Source: Luteirhabdus pelagi
GTDB lineage: Bacteria > Bacteroidota > Bacteroidia > Flavobacteriales > Flavobacteriaceae
Direction: 5' to 3'
NCBI RefSeq assembly: GCF_016827595.1
Contig: NZ_JAECMS010000001.1
Span: forward strand, 124,001 to 188,000
Length of the DNA stretch: 64,000 nucleotides
Shown: piece after piece, positions 44,427 through 54,500 of the stretch
Numbering within the stretch: position 1 is the first letter of the stretch
Layout of the letters: each line of letters begins with the position of its first letter
Made by a program: the position numbers and the translations under genes
Notes under the pieces: generated by a model
Seen by the model: the letters and a program-made list of their open reading frames with translations, nothing else
Told to the model about the DNA's origin: nothing
Database searches by the model: none

Positions 44427-44453
44427 GGTAATCAAAATAGTTATCCAGACCCC

Positions 44454-45047
44454 ATGCTTTACGAAGTGTTAGAAATATTGAAGAATCAAAGCGCGAAATT
44501 CCTCGAAGATAAAGGGGAAGGTACCGACTTAGTACTACTTGCCAACGGAGCGCTGATGGATGATCCAAATCAGAATGCACTACAGGATAAAATATTGCTT
44601 TCCCTATTGAATATCGAAGAAGAAATCGTTCTCAAAAACAAACCCAACACACGGGTAGAGAATGGTATTACAAAATATAAGAACAAGGCGGTCCACCTAA
44701 ATACGTATGTCATGTTTGCTGCGAATAGAAATGGATACGACAAATCATTATTGGCTTTATCCTACATTCTTCAGTTTTTTCAGGGAAAAAAAGTGTTCAC
44801 CCAAACCAATACGCCCCTTTTGGCCGATGGGGGCAAATTAGACCATATCTCGGAGTTCCATTTTACTGTCCAATTGTACACGCCCAGTTTTGAGCAACTC
44901 AATTATGTCTGGGGAATGATGGGCGGAAAATCACGTCCCTGCGCGCTTTACAAACTGAGTATTATTAAGGTAGAGCGAAATGTCCTTAAAGGCACAGGTC
45001 CTGCCATCACTGAAATCAACGGAGAACTTAACCATATACTATCATGA
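44454..45047 (+). CDS. DUF4255 tail terminator/cap protein of eCIS (Pvc16-like)
   Basis: 197 residues from the ATG at 44454; a TTG at 44424 lies in the promoter box. DUF4255 contains the proteins that cap the inner tube and sheath of extracellular contractile injection systems (Afp16/Pvc16). Seen here: MLYEVLEILKNQSAKFLE helix, LLSLLNIEEEIVLKN, then FHFTVQLYTPSFEQLNYVWGMMGG with PSxL-like end region, as in the family. Cytosolic. First gene of the operon; the stop overlaps the next start in ATGA. Confidence 0.9.
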   Translation: MLYEVLEILKNQSAKFLEDKGEGTDLVLLANGALMDDPNQNALQDKILLSLLNIEEEIVLKNKPNTRVENGITKYKNKAVHLNTYVMFAANRNGYDKSLLALSYILQFFQGKKVFTQTNTPLLADGGKLDHISEFHFTVQLYTPSFEQLNYVWGMMGGKSRPCALYKLSIIKVERNVLKGTGPAITEINGELNHILS

Positions 45048-45916
45048 GTTTTTCCATTATATATAAGAAGTTATGTGACGTAAACCTCTATCACGAATAT
45101 TTTCTGAACGATGGTGTTACATCTTTCGATGATTCGCCAACGCTGAAAGAGCAACAATTATCCAAATACGATTTTCGTGAGTTTATGGGCGTGATGCCTT
45201 CTGAAGCCACCCACACTCTATTAAATGGGCATCGCATAATCTTCAAGCCAACCGAAAAAGGCTTCACGTTGCTGATTCAGGTAGAAGAAGTTACGCCCAA
45301 CAGTGGAAACTTCACCCCAAAAATACCGCTTGAACCCGATATAAAATTGGAATTTCTCCTTTACATCAACGATTTCATCTTTGAAAACTATTCTACGGTT
45401 TCTGCCATACCGCAAAAGCCCTTCTATTTTTCAAACAAAAAACCAGCCTCGGAAGGTAACAGCTTTAAATACATCGATCTTGAAACGACTAAAACACCTA
45501 TTTCAGATTATACCATCAGCCAAACGACATGGGACGCCCTAAAAGTGGGGTTCACGGAAAAAGAGCGTCTCAGTCTGTTTGGCGTTATTTCCTTGGAAAT
45601 GCAAGGAGACGATACAACTGGGTATGATGGCAATACTAGAAACATTCTTACAAATGGAAATCCGCCGCTTTTAACTCCCAAAACTTTTAAGCTTCACTTC
45701 CATAACCGAAGTACCGTTTGGCACTATAAAAATGCACTCGACAATACCCTGGTGCATTCTACCGACCCCACCCAATTACCTCTAGTAAAAAACGGAATCG
45801 TTGGCTACACATTCAATAGCGAGCCGCTTCCAGCCGCCGATCCCACACGGATTATTTTCGAGAAGGACGGAAACGGCAATATCATTAAAACAATTTCAGA
45901 AATATACATTAACTAA
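45044..45916 (+). CDS. Unknown eCIS operon protein (290 aa)
   Basis: 290 residues, no signal peptide and no membrane helix, beta-rich by eye. The N-terminus (SIIYKKLCDVNLYHEYFLNDG) is distinctive; the centre has FVEEVTPN-like and LEFLLYINDFIFENYSTVSA segments and a proline-rich tail (PLPAADPTRIIFEKDGNG). I do not recognise a domain. It sits between the cap gene and the sheath, both overlapping or 10 bases apart, a place where Bacteroidota eCIS clusters carry lineage-specific genes. A cap adaptor or sheath-assembly role is a plausible guess but unproven. Confidence 0.75.
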   Translation: MSFSIIYKKLCDVNLYHEYFLNDGVTSFDDSPTLKEQQLSKYDFREFMGVMPSEATHTLLNGHRIIFKPTEKGFTLLIQVEEVTPNSGNFTPKIPLEPDIKLEFLLYINDFIFENYSTVSAIPQKPFYFSNKKPASEGNSFKYIDLETTKTPISDYTISQTTWDALKVGFTEKERLSLFGVISLEMQGDDTTGYDGNTRNILTNGNPPLLTPKTFKLHFHNRSTVWHYKNALDNTLVHSTDPTQLPLVKNGIVGYTFNSEPLPAADPTRIIFEKDGNGNIIKTISEIYIN

Positions 45917-45926
45917 ATAGCAAATT

Positions 45927-47357
45927 ATGGCAACATCGTACAAAACACCCGGCGTTTACGTAGAGGAAATATCGACCTTCCCTCCTTCCGTCGCGCAAGT
46001 GGAAACCGCAATCCCTGCCTTTGTCGGCTTCACCCAAAAAGCTGAAAAGAATGGTGAAGATCTAACCGACGAACCCACGCGCATTACTTCCCTTTTGGAA
46101 TACGAGCGTTGGTTCGGTAAAGCCCAAAACGAAACCGGTATAGCCGTATCCATTAAAGATACGGTGAATAGCGGTGCACCGTCAGTAGTCTTGGATAGAC
46201 AGATAAGCACATCTATCAGCACCCCTAGCCCATTTTTCATGCATTATGCTATGAGGCTATATTTCGATAATGGCGGCGGTCCTTGCTATATCGTTTCAGT
46301 AGGCGATTATGCTGGAGGTAGTGTAAGCCAAACGGATTTAGTTGATGGTTTAAACCAATTGGAGAAATTCGATGAACCCACCCTAATCGTCTTTCCAGAT
46401 GCGATGGCGGTATCGGGAGCTTCCAGCTATTATTCCATGATAAACCAAGCGCTGCAACAGGCACAGAAGCTAAAAGACCGCTTCGTAATCATTGATGCTT
46501 TCGGCGATAATGCTGCAAATGTCAGAGGAACTGCCTCGCTCGGAAACGATATCGAATTAATGAAATACGGTGCAGTGTATCACCCATTTCTAAAGACGGT
46601 ATTCCCGTATGCTTTCCAAAACGATGAAGTGACGATCGATCATCAAGTGATCGATGAAACCAATGCTACTTCAGCAGGATCCTTAGATACCGTAACACTC
46701 GATACCGTCAATAATGGCGGTTCTAACGAAGATTTAGCATTGTACAATGCTATCAAGGTGGAATTGGAAAAACTGACCATTACCCTACCGCCTAGCGCTG
46801 CTATGGCCGGAATTTATGCACGTGTTGATGCTAACCGTGGCGTTTGGAAGGCTCCTGCCAATGTATCGGTAAGTAGCTGCTTGAAACCAAGCATTCGTAT
46901 TACCCATGAAGACCAAAAAGATCTGAATGTTCATACATCTGGAAAGTCCATCAATGCCATTCGCTCCTTTGCCGGCAAAGGAATCATGGTGTGGGGGGCT
47001 CGTACCTTGGCAGGCAATGACAACGAATGGAAATATGTTCCAGTACGCCGTTTTTTCAATATGGTTGAGGAATCGGTTGAAAAGGCTATTGAAACATTCG
47101 TATTCGAACCCAACGACGCCAATACCTGGGTGAAGGTTCGTGCAATGATCGAGAACTTCCTAACCCTTCAATGGCGCGCTGGCGCATTGGCCGGAGCCAA
47201 GGCAGAGCAAGCGTTTTTTGTACGGGTTGGATTGGGTGAAACTATGACTGCCGACGATATCCTTAACGGACGAATGAATGTTGAAATCGGAATGGCAGCC
47301 GTTCGCCCTGCAGAGTTCATCATCTTGAAATTCTCGCACAAAATGCAGGAAGCATAA
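45927..47357 (+). CDS. Contractile sheath protein (phage tail sheath family)
   Basis: 476 residues. Phage tail-sheath fold: N-terminal KTPGVYVEEISTFPPSVAQVETAIPAFVGFTQ, the internal EYERWFG and VMEESVEKAIETFVFEPND segment, and the C-terminal VRVGLGETMTADDILNGRMNVEIGMAAVRPAEFIILKFSHKM that forms the sheath handshake. This outer tube contracts to drive the inner tube through the target envelope. Only one sheath gene is present in this window, unlike Photorhabdus PVC with several paralogues. Confidence 0.96.
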   Translation: MATSYKTPGVYVEEISTFPPSVAQVETAIPAFVGFTQKAEKNGEDLTDEPTRITSLLEYERWFGKAQNETGIAVSIKDTVNSGAPSVVLDRQISTSISTPSPFFMHYAMRLYFDNGGGPCYIVSVGDYAGGSVSQTDLVDGLNQLEKFDEPTLIVFPDAMAVSGASSYYSMINQALQQAQKLKDRFVIIDAFGDNAANVRGTASLGNDIELMKYGAVYHPFLKTVFPYAFQNDEVTIDHQVIDETNATSAGSLDTVTLDTVNNGGSNEDLALYNAIKVELEKLTITLPPSAAMAGIYARVDANRGVWKAPANVSVSSCLKPSIRITHEDQKDLNVHTSGKSINAIRSFAGKGIMVWGARTLAGNDNEWKYVPVRRFFNMVEESVEKAIETFVFEPNDANTWVKVRAMIENFLTLQWRAGALAGAKAEQAFFVRVGLGETMTADDILNGRMNVEIGMAAVRPAEFIILKFSHKMQEA

Positions 47358-47388
47358 GCAGTAACCACTAATCATAAAAATCAAAATC

Positions 47389-47826
47389 ATGTCAGATACA
47401 TATCCATTAGTAAAGTTTCACTTCTCGGTAGACTGGGGAGGAACGAACATAGGCTTCACAGAGGTGACCGGACTAGATGTTGAAACAGAAGTAATCGAAT
47501 ACCGCAACGGTGCAAGCCCAGAATACAGCAAGATTAAGATGCCCGGCATGCAGAAATACAGCAACATTACGCTTAAACGCGGCTCTTTTGCAAACGACAA
47601 CGAATATTTCAGATGGTGGAACAGTGTGAAATTGAATACCATTGAGCGACGCGATATCACGATTTCACTATTGAATGAAGAGCATGAACCGGTAATTGTC
47701 TGGAAAGTAAAGAACGCATTCCCCATTAAGGTTCAAAGCACCGATTTAAAAGGCGATGCTAGTGAAGCAGCGATTGAAACCTTAGAGTTAGCGCACGAAG
47801 GTCTTGTAATTCAAAACGGCGATTAA
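47389..47826 (+). CDS. Inner tube protein (Pvc1/Hcp-like, gp19 family)
   Basis: 145 residues. Phage tail tube family of the T4 gp19 type: PLVKFHFSVDWGGTNIGFTEVTGLDVETEVIEYR, MPGMQKYSNITLKRG, FRWWNSVKLN and VWKVKNAFPIKV. Hexameric rings stack to build the inner tube that carries cargo. Thirty-one bases after the sheath gene; its TAA shares one base with the ATG of the next tube-like gene. Confidence 0.95.
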   Translation: MSDTYPLVKFHFSVDWGGTNIGFTEVTGLDVETEVIEYRNGASPEYSKIKMPGMQKYSNITLKRGSFANDNEYFRWWNSVKLNTIERRDITISLLNEEHEPVIVWKVKNAFPIKVQSTDLKGDASEAAIETLELAHEGLVIQNGD

Positions 47827-48266
47827 TGGCTGCGAACTATCCCCCAGTCAGTTTTCACTTCAATGTTGAATTCCTAGGTATCAAACAACAGGATGTCGAC
47901 ACTCAATTCCAATCGGTGTCGGGATTAACGGTCGATATCGATACAGAGGAATTCGCCGAAGGCGGGGAGAATCGTTTCACTCATAAATTCCCGAAACGAT
48001 CGCGCTACCCAAATTTAGTATTGAAACGCGGATTGGTGAAAGATTCGGCCGTTATTGCCTGGTGCCGAAGTGCTATTGAAGCCTTTGAATTCTTGCCGAT
48101 TGACCTTACTGTGAAACTTTTAAATGAAGAACACGATCCTTTGGTCACTTGGAATGTCGTGAGCGCTTATCCAGTAAAATGGAGCGTAAGCGATTTCAAC
48201 GCCGAACAAAGCGAAATAGCCATCGAAACTATTGAATTAGCCTATAACTATTTCAGACTCGTATAG
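47826..48266 (+). CDS. Tube-initiator-like protein (Pvc5-like)
   Basis: 146 residues. A diverged paralogue of the tube protein before it (PVSFHFNVEFLGI, FQSVSGLTVDIDTEE, SRYPNLVLKRG, VTWNVVSAYPVKW). In eCIS, the second tube-type protein forms the first ring on the baseplate and adapts six- to three-fold symmetry. Shared one-base overlap with the previous gene supports co-translation. Confidence 0.9.
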   Translation: MAANYPPVSFHFNVEFLGIKQQDVDTQFQSVSGLTVDIDTEEFAEGGENRFTHKFPKRSRYPNLVLKRGLVKDSAVIAWCRSAIEAFEFLPIDLTVKLLNEEHDPLVTWNVVSAYPVKWSVSDFNAEQSEIAIETIELAYNYFRLV

Positions 48267-48268
48267 CC

Positions 48269-48427
48269 ATGCCCATCGAAATTAAGGAACTGCATATCAA
48301 AATTAATGTTGACGATTCGCAGCAAACGAACGCACAACGACAAAAACCAGGTGTAAACCGAGAGGCTATTGTTGCGGCCTGTGTCGAAGAGGTTATGCAA
48401 TTGGAAAAACGTAAAAACGAACGATAA
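48269..48427 (+). CDS. DUF5908 family small protein (Pvc6-like)
   Basis: 52 residues, starting MPIEIKELHIKINVDD and ending MQLEKRKNER. A short eCIS gene found between the tube genes and the LysM tube protein, as in Photorhabdus PVC. Start ATG at 48269 lies 2 bases after the preceding TAG, and its TAA (48425-48427) shares a base with the next ATG. Too short for ordinary gene finding, but position and charged helical composition match the family. Probably a small baseplate component. Confidence 0.75.
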   Translation: MPIEIKELHIKINVDDSQQTNAQRQKPGVNREAIVAACVEEVMQLEKRKNER

Positions 48428-49119
48428 TGCGCTTAGGACAGCTCAAAAAACTTAGGGTAATCGGATATAAGGACGATGCTTTTACGGAAAAGATAGCCGA
48501 TGGAGAATTCAGCTCTTTGCTGAACCCAGAAACCTATTCCCTAAACTATTCGGTGGAATATACCGAAGCGCAGGGCCAAGGTACCAGCGGTTCGCAGGGG
48601 AAGTATTTACGTACCCCGCCCGAAAACCTAGCCGTCGAGTTTCTCTTCGACCGTACAGGCGCCATTCGTGGAAGTCAGAACTTAAAAGGGGATGGTATCA
48701 TCGACGATATCGAAAAATTCAAGCGAATCGTGTTCGATTACGACGGCGATCAACACAAACCCAACTATGTGATGATTGGTTGGGGAACGCTGCTTTTTAA
48801 AGGCGTTCTACAGCAAATGGATATCGAGTTCAAATTGTTTTCACCCGACGGTACACCGCTTAGGGCAGTGGCAAGAACGCAGTTTAAAGGTTCCATTGAG
48901 GACGATTTACGCGTGGCGAAGGAGAACAACCAATCGCCCGACGTCACCCATATACGAATGGTTAAAGAAGGTGATACCCTTCCTTTGATGACACATCGCA
49001 TTTATGGCAATTCAAAATATTACTTGCAGGTAGCTGCAGCCAACGGACTGACCAACTTTAGAAACCTAACCCCAGGTCAGGAAATTATGTTCCCTCCTAT
49101 CGAAAAAGCGTCCTCATGA
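48427..49119 (+). CDS. LysM-containing tube-baseplate adaptor (Pvc7-like)
   Basis: 230 residues. N-terminal half is the CIS tube-protein-like region (LKKLRVIGYKDDAFTEK ... LNPETYSLNYSVEYTEAQGQGTSGSQ, LAVEFLFDRTGAI); C-terminal about 175-228 is a LysM-like domain (HIRMVKEGDTLPLMTHRIYGN ... YYLQVAAANGL ... LTPGQEIMFPP). In eCIS these LysM proteins sit at the tube-baseplate joint, comparable to T4 gp53. Stop overlaps the start of the spike gene by 4 bases. Confidence 0.92.
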   Translation: MRLGQLKKLRVIGYKDDAFTEKIADGEFSSLLNPETYSLNYSVEYTEAQGQGTSGSQGKYLRTPPENLAVEFLFDRTGAIRGSQNLKGDGIIDDIEKFKRIVFDYDGDQHKPNYVMIGWGTLLFKGVLQQMDIEFKLFSPDGTPLRAVARTQFKGSIEDDLRVAKENNQSPDVTHIRMVKEGDTLPLMTHRIYGNSKYYLQVAAANGLTNFRNLTPGQEIMFPPIEKASS

Positions 49120-50861
49120 ACAACAGCCGAACCATACAAACTGCACAGAGTGCCGATTTAGTCACCTTCACCATTTTGGTTGAAGGCACCGAACTTTCGG
49201 CCGTTCACCATGTGCAGAGTATTTTGGTTGAAAAAGAGGTAAACCGAATTCCGTTTGCACAACTCATCTTCTTAGACGGAAGAGCTTCGGAAGAGGAATT
49301 CAAATTAAGTAATGAAGACACGTTACTACCAGGTAAAAAAATAGAAATAAAGGCGGGTTATCACAATGAAGAGGACAGTATCTTCAAAGGCATTATCATA
49401 AAACACAGCATCAAAATACGTGAAAACCAGTCGGTGTTGGTGGTGGAATGTCGCGATGAAGCAGTGAAAATGACCATCGGACGAAAAAGTAATTTCTTTT
49501 ACGATAGCTCCGATGCCGAAATAGCCGAAAGCCTTATCCAACAATACAACTTGACTGCCGATGTTGAAGGCGGTGGCACAACGCACAAGGAAATGGTGCA
49601 ATACAGAGCTTCCGATTGGGACTTTATGATGACGCGTGTACAAGCGAATGGCAAAATCTGTATGGTGAATGATGGTGCTATCAAAATTGCAAAACCAGAT
49701 CTTTCACAGGAAGCAGTGGAAACGGTTGCTTTTGGAGCCACCCTTTTGAATTTTGATGCAGAAATAGATGCGCGAGAGCAGTTTAATACGATTACCTCGT
49801 TTGGATGGAATCCTTCCGAACAGGAATTGATCGAAACGGAAGCATCCGATCCAGAAATAACCTTAAATGGCAATCTTTCCAGTTCTGAATTAGCCGATAT
49901 CCTGAACGTGGATTCGCTCGACCTGAAGCACGGTGGAACGCTAAACAGCGCTGTGCTTCAGCAGTGGAGCGATGCGAAGCAGCTGTTTCAGCAAATGGCG
50001 AAGACCAGAGGTAGAATACAGTTTCAAGGCATTCCGCAAGTACTTCCTGGAACTATGCTAAATCTTGAGGGTGTCGGCGAACGCTTCAATGGAAAATGTT
50101 ACATAAGCGGCATTCGCCATGAAATACGAAAAGGAAACTGGACCTGCGATGCGCAGTTCGGCTTAAACCCTAAATGGTTTAGTGAGACCTTCGATATAAA
50201 TGAACTTCCAGCCTCAGGCTTATTGCCAGCGGTTAACGGACTTCAAACAGGTATCGTAACACAACTAGAAGATGATCCCGACGGAGAAGACAGAATTTTA
50301 ATTCAAATCCCCATCATTAACCACGAAGCACAAGGCATCTGGGCACGCATCGCTTCTTTGGATGCGGGAGAAGATAGAGGAGCCTTCTTTCGTCCAGAAA
50401 TCGGCGACGAGGTTTTGGTGGGGTTCATAAACGACGATCCAAATTGTGCGGTAGTACTGGGTATGCTTCATAGCAGCAGTAAACCGGCACCTATTTCAGC
50501 AACAGATGACAATCATGAAAAAGGGTTTGTTACCAGAAGTGAAATGAAAATTCTCTTCAATGATGAAAAGAAAAGCATCACTATCGAGACACCTGGTGGA
50601 AAAAAAATAATAATCGATGAGGATGCCGACAGCATTATAATTGAAGACGACCATCAAAACAAGGTTGCGCTTGAAAGTGATGGAATTACACTAGACACCA
50701 AAGGCGATCTCAACCTTAAAGCCGTAGGCGATATCAATTTAGAAGGAATGAATATTAATGCAAAAGCCAATGCCCAATTTAAGGCAGAAGGAAGTGCGGG
50801 AGCTGAAGTCAGCACCAGTGCTATCGCTGTCTTAAAGGGAAGTTTGGTTCAAATAAATTAA
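49116..50861 (+). CDS. Spike protein (VgrG/gp27-gp5-like, Pvc8)
   Basis: 581 residues. Domain order is that of VgrG-like spikes: gp27-type base (LVTFTILVEGTELSAVHHVQSILVEKEVNRIPFAQLIFLDG, ASDWDFMMTRVQANGKICMVN), an OB-fold (GIVTQLEDDPDGEDRILIQIPI ... GDEVLVGFINDDPNCAVVLGMLHS), and a C-terminal beta-helical needle of repeated segments (GEVSTSAIAVLKGSL) tipped by the PAAR protein. No enzymatic extension is visible at its end, so it is a structural spike rather than an evolved VgrG. Confidence 0.95.
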   Translation: MNNSRTIQTAQSADLVTFTILVEGTELSAVHHVQSILVEKEVNRIPFAQLIFLDGRASEEEFKLSNEDTLLPGKKIEIKAGYHNEEDSIFKGIIIKHSIKIRENQSVLVVECRDEAVKMTIGRKSNFFYDSSDAEIAESLIQQYNLTADVEGGGTTHKEMVQYRASDWDFMMTRVQANGKICMVNDGAIKIAKPDLSQEAVETVAFGATLLNFDAEIDAREQFNTITSFGWNPSEQELIETEASDPEITLNGNLSSSELADILNVDSLDLKHGGTLNSAVLQQWSDAKQLFQQMAKTRGRIQFQGIPQVLPGTMLNLEGVGERFNGKCYISGIRHEIRKGNWTCDAQFGLNPKWFSETFDINELPASGLLPAVNGLQTGIVTQLEDDPDGEDRILIQIPIINHEAQGIWARIASLDAGEDRGAFFRPEIGDEVLVGFINDDPNCAVVLGMLHSSSKPAPISATDDNHEKGFVTRSEMKILFNDEKKSITIETPGGKKIIIDEDADSIIIEDDHQNKVALESDGITLDTKGDLNLKAVGDINLEGMNINAKANAQFKAEGSAGAEVSTSAIAVLKGSLVQIN

Positions 50862-50865
50862 GAAG

Positions 50866-51159
50866 ATGCCAGCAGCCGCTAGAATAAACGATATGCATGT
50901 TTGCCCCATGGTAAACCCGAATGGGAGCCCGCATGTGGGTGGACCGATTTTACCGGCCGGAGAACCCACGGTATTGATTGGGGGGTTGCCAGCAGCTAGG
51001 GTTGGCGATATGGCCACCTGTGCCGGTCCGCCCGACAGCATTGTCATGGGGTCGACCACGGTTTTGATCGGTGGCATGCCAGCAGCGCGTATGGGCGACA
51101 CTACCGCACACGGAGGTTCGATAGTGTTAGGAGAATTTACGGTACTAATTGGAGGATAA
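50866..51159 (+). CDS. PAAR-domain spike tip protein (Pvc10-like)
   Basis: 97 residues. PAAR repeats are visible as three VLIGGxPAARxGD units (about 33-45, 64-75 and the end VLIGG), preceded by AARINDMHVCPMVNP, which holds candidate zinc-binding His and Cys. PAAR proteins cap the spike needle with a sharp metal-bound point and can carry effectors; this one is domain-only with no extension. Five bases after the spike gene. Confidence 0.93.
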   Translation: MPAAARINDMHVCPMVNPNGSPHVGGPILPAGEPTVLIGGLPAARVGDMATCAGPPDSIVMGSTTVLIGGMPAARMGDTTAHGGSIVLGEFTVLIGG

Positions 51160-51178
51160 AATTATAGCAACTAAACGA

Positions 51179-51589
51179 ATGAAAACAGAACATCAATTTT
51201 TAGGGGAAGGTTGGAGCTTTCCGCCCCATTTCGATAAACAATCGGGAGAATTGGTAACGACCACTGGCGTGGTTGATATCAACAAAAGCTTGGAAATATT
51301 ATTGTCGACACGACTCGGGGAACGTATAATGCTTCCTGGTTATGGGTGCGATTTAGAGGATTTGTTATTTCAACCGTTGGATACAACGCTGAAGACCTAT
51401 ATCAAGGATAGAATTGAAACCGCCATTCTATTACACGAACCGCGCATTGATGTAGATGCTATTGAATTGGATACCACCAACGAACGCAATGGTGAGGTAT
51501 TAATCAAAATTGAATATCGTATCCGCATTACTAACAGCCGTGGCAATATGGTATTCCCTTTTTACAAACTTGAAGGCACTGAAGTATAA
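51179..51589 (+). CDS. GPW/gp25 family baseplate wedge protein (Pvc9-like)
   Basis: 136 residues from the ATG at 51179 (MKTEHQFLGEGWSFPPHFD); the frame reaches a TTG at 51149 that overlaps the PAAR gene. The gp25 fold is shown by VDINKSLEILLSTRLGERIMLPGYGCDLEDLLFQPLD and RIRITNSRGNMVFPFY. It joins baseplate wedges to the sheath and seeds sheath assembly. The stop shares bases with the start of the baseplate J gene (TAATG). Confidence 0.92.
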   Translation: MKTEHQFLGEGWSFPPHFDKQSGELVTTTGVVDINKSLEILLSTRLGERIMLPGYGCDLEDLLFQPLDTTLKTYIKDRIETAILLHEPRIDVDAIELDTTNERNGEVLIKIEYRIRITNSRGNMVFPFYKLEGTEV

Positions 51590-54500
51590 TGGCTAAAAAC
51601 TGCGACCATACCTTTTTGACCCAACACGGGGGCACCACCCAGGCACAACGTGAATCGAAAGCATTGTCGCCCGAAAGCGTGCTATTGAACGATTTCTCGA
51701 CTCGGGAATGGATGCAGTTTGCGCTTCGCTTTGCGAAGGAAGTCAATTACTTCGACACCGAAACCAATGCTAAAAATGGCGATTGGCAAGCCTTCTTTTC
51801 TGAAAGTGAGAACATAGAAGCGTTTCTGAGCTCTTTGGAGAATTCGCAGGACCTCACCCCTCACTTAACCCTTTTCGTAAGTTTCTTAAAACTTTTGGAC
51901 ATTTCCAAGGAGCGTTTTAATGCTATTACCAAACGTCACTTAGATTTCTATTATGGTGAAATTCTTCAAATTGAAAAGAAAGCAGCGGTAAAGGATAAAG
52001 TGCATTTACTTTTTGAATTGGCCAAAAACACTTCCGAAGCCAATATAGAAGAAAATACTACGCTTGAAGCGGGAAAGGATGCTGAAGGCAATCGACTTCA
52101 ATATGAAACGGAGTCGCAAAAGATTATCAATCAAACCAAAGTAGCACAGCTAAAAAGCATCTACCACCATCGTAAAAAAGCTGGCAATCCGAAGGAACAC
52201 AATGGTATCTTCGTTGCCGATGCTGTAAATTCCATTGATGGCAAGGGAAAGCCTTTTAAGGAAACGCCCCAATGGTATCCCTTTGGCTATCCCACCCATT
52301 TTCAACCCGAGCAGCCACTAGAGGTGGCGCAGATCGGATTTTCTATCGCTTGTCCTACGTTGCGATTGGCAGAAGGAGAACGGCATGTGTCGCTTGTCCA
52401 TTCATTTGAAAAAAAATTACAAGCCATAGCAACCAACGACTTGGTTACTGCCTTTGAGGTATATGCCACAGGCGAAAAAGGGTGGCTTGGTCCTTTTCCA
52501 CTCAATACCACTACTTCACATGGGTTCCGAACAGGTGTTTCAGATGAAAGCCTTAACCTTTGGCTTACCATACCTAAGACCGAAGGTGCTGTAATACCGT
52601 ATTCACAAGATATTCATGGGGGGCAATTACAAACCGATGAGCCCGTATTTCGATTTCTGTTGAAGACCGCTTCACCAGAATTCGAGAAAGGATATACCAT
52701 CTATACCAAACTATTTCAACAAAAACTTTTGAAATCGACGGTTCAGTTGAAGGTAGAGGATGTAAAAAACCTTCAACTACGAAACGATTTGGGCGCTATA
52801 GCAGCCGATAAGCCTTTCTTTCCCTTCACCACCCAACCGATGCAACGTTCTGCTTTCTACATCGATAGCAAAGAGGTATTTGCAAAAAAATGGGAGTCAA
52901 TTTCCATTCAAGGCAACTGGTTGAAAACCCCTAACGATTTCAAGGATCATTATATCGCCTATCGAAAGGATGGCAACAATTTCAACCTGTCCCCGAAACT
53001 ATACCATCACACGCTGTATTTCAATTTCGATAGCATCCAGAATCTATATATTTCTCCAGGAAGTAATATCAATATCTTTAAGCCTACCACCACGCCCTTA
53101 AACCTATATGTCTCGGGAAACGATTACTTCAAAATGAACGTTTCCATCGAAAACAAGGAAACTTTTCAGAAACTGGAACAAAACCAACCAGTGTTTGCCG
53201 ATGCTTCAGAAGGATTTCAACTACAAAATACCTTTACAAATACGGGTGTAACTACAGGTTATAACGGACCGTTGAAACTTTCGCTGAAACAGTCGTTCCT
53301 GCACGATCTATTTCCGCAAATCTATGCCTTGGCATTGAGTTCAGAGGAAGACACCGTCGTTCCGAATCAGCCGTATACACCCTTATTAGAGTCACTTTCG
53401 GTAAATTATACCGCTTCCCAGGCACGCGATTTCAAGAATGCAAATAACAATACGGAGGGATTGAAACCACTTCAATTGTTTCACGAACATCCCTTCGGAC
53501 AATCAAAAAACGACAGTAATTTGTTTCCGGTGTACTGCACAGGAGGCGAATTATACATTGGTTTGGAACAGGCAGTACCCCAACAACAGGTTTCGCTACT
53601 GTTTCAAATATTGGAAGGCTCTGAAAACCCGTTGGCCGATACCTATACCGCTGACGAAAAAATTGAATGGGCTATGCTCACCGAAACGGGTTGGATGGAC
53701 TTGGATAGCGAGCAACTGTTGGGCGATACGACGGATAATTTCCTAAAAACGGGCATCGTAACTCTTGCCATTCCTTCGGAAGCTACACTTCAAACCACCG
53801 AATTACCGTCTGGACATAATTGGCTACGCGCAAAAAGCCCAAAATCGTTCGATGCTTCGGCGAAAATCATCGGCGTACATGCCCAGGTTATCACTGCGGA
53901 GGTAATCGACAACCAAAATATCTTTTCACATTTGGAAAAAGGGTTGCCTGCCGAAACGATTTCAAAACTGACACTTCGCGATGCCAAGGTGAAAAAAGTT
54001 ACGCAGCCGTATAATTCTTTTGGTGGACGTGCAGAAGAAAGCGACGATTCATATTACAAGCGCATCAGCGAACGGATTCGTCACCGCGATCGCGCCATCA
54101 CCCAATGGGACTACGAACACCTTATTTTAGAACAGTTTAAGGATATCCATCGTGTTAAGTGCCTGAACCATACCGATGACGCGAATTATCAAGCGCCGGG
54201 AGCGGTGACGGTATTAGTACTTCCAAATACAGAAAATAAAAACGTGTTCGACATTTTTCAACCGAGGGTCAGCACCGCCAAACGCAATGAAATTAGCGAC
54301 TACATCAACAACAAGAACAGTTTCTTCGTCACTGCCAAGATCGAAAATCCACAATACGAGGAAGTTCGAGTATCGCTAAAGGTAAAGTTTCATAAAGGTT
54401 TCGATGCACTTTTCTATACCAAGCAATTGGATGAAGATATTAAGAAGTACTTAAGTCCGTGGACGTTCGAGACTATTTCTAAAATCAATTTTGGCGGCAC

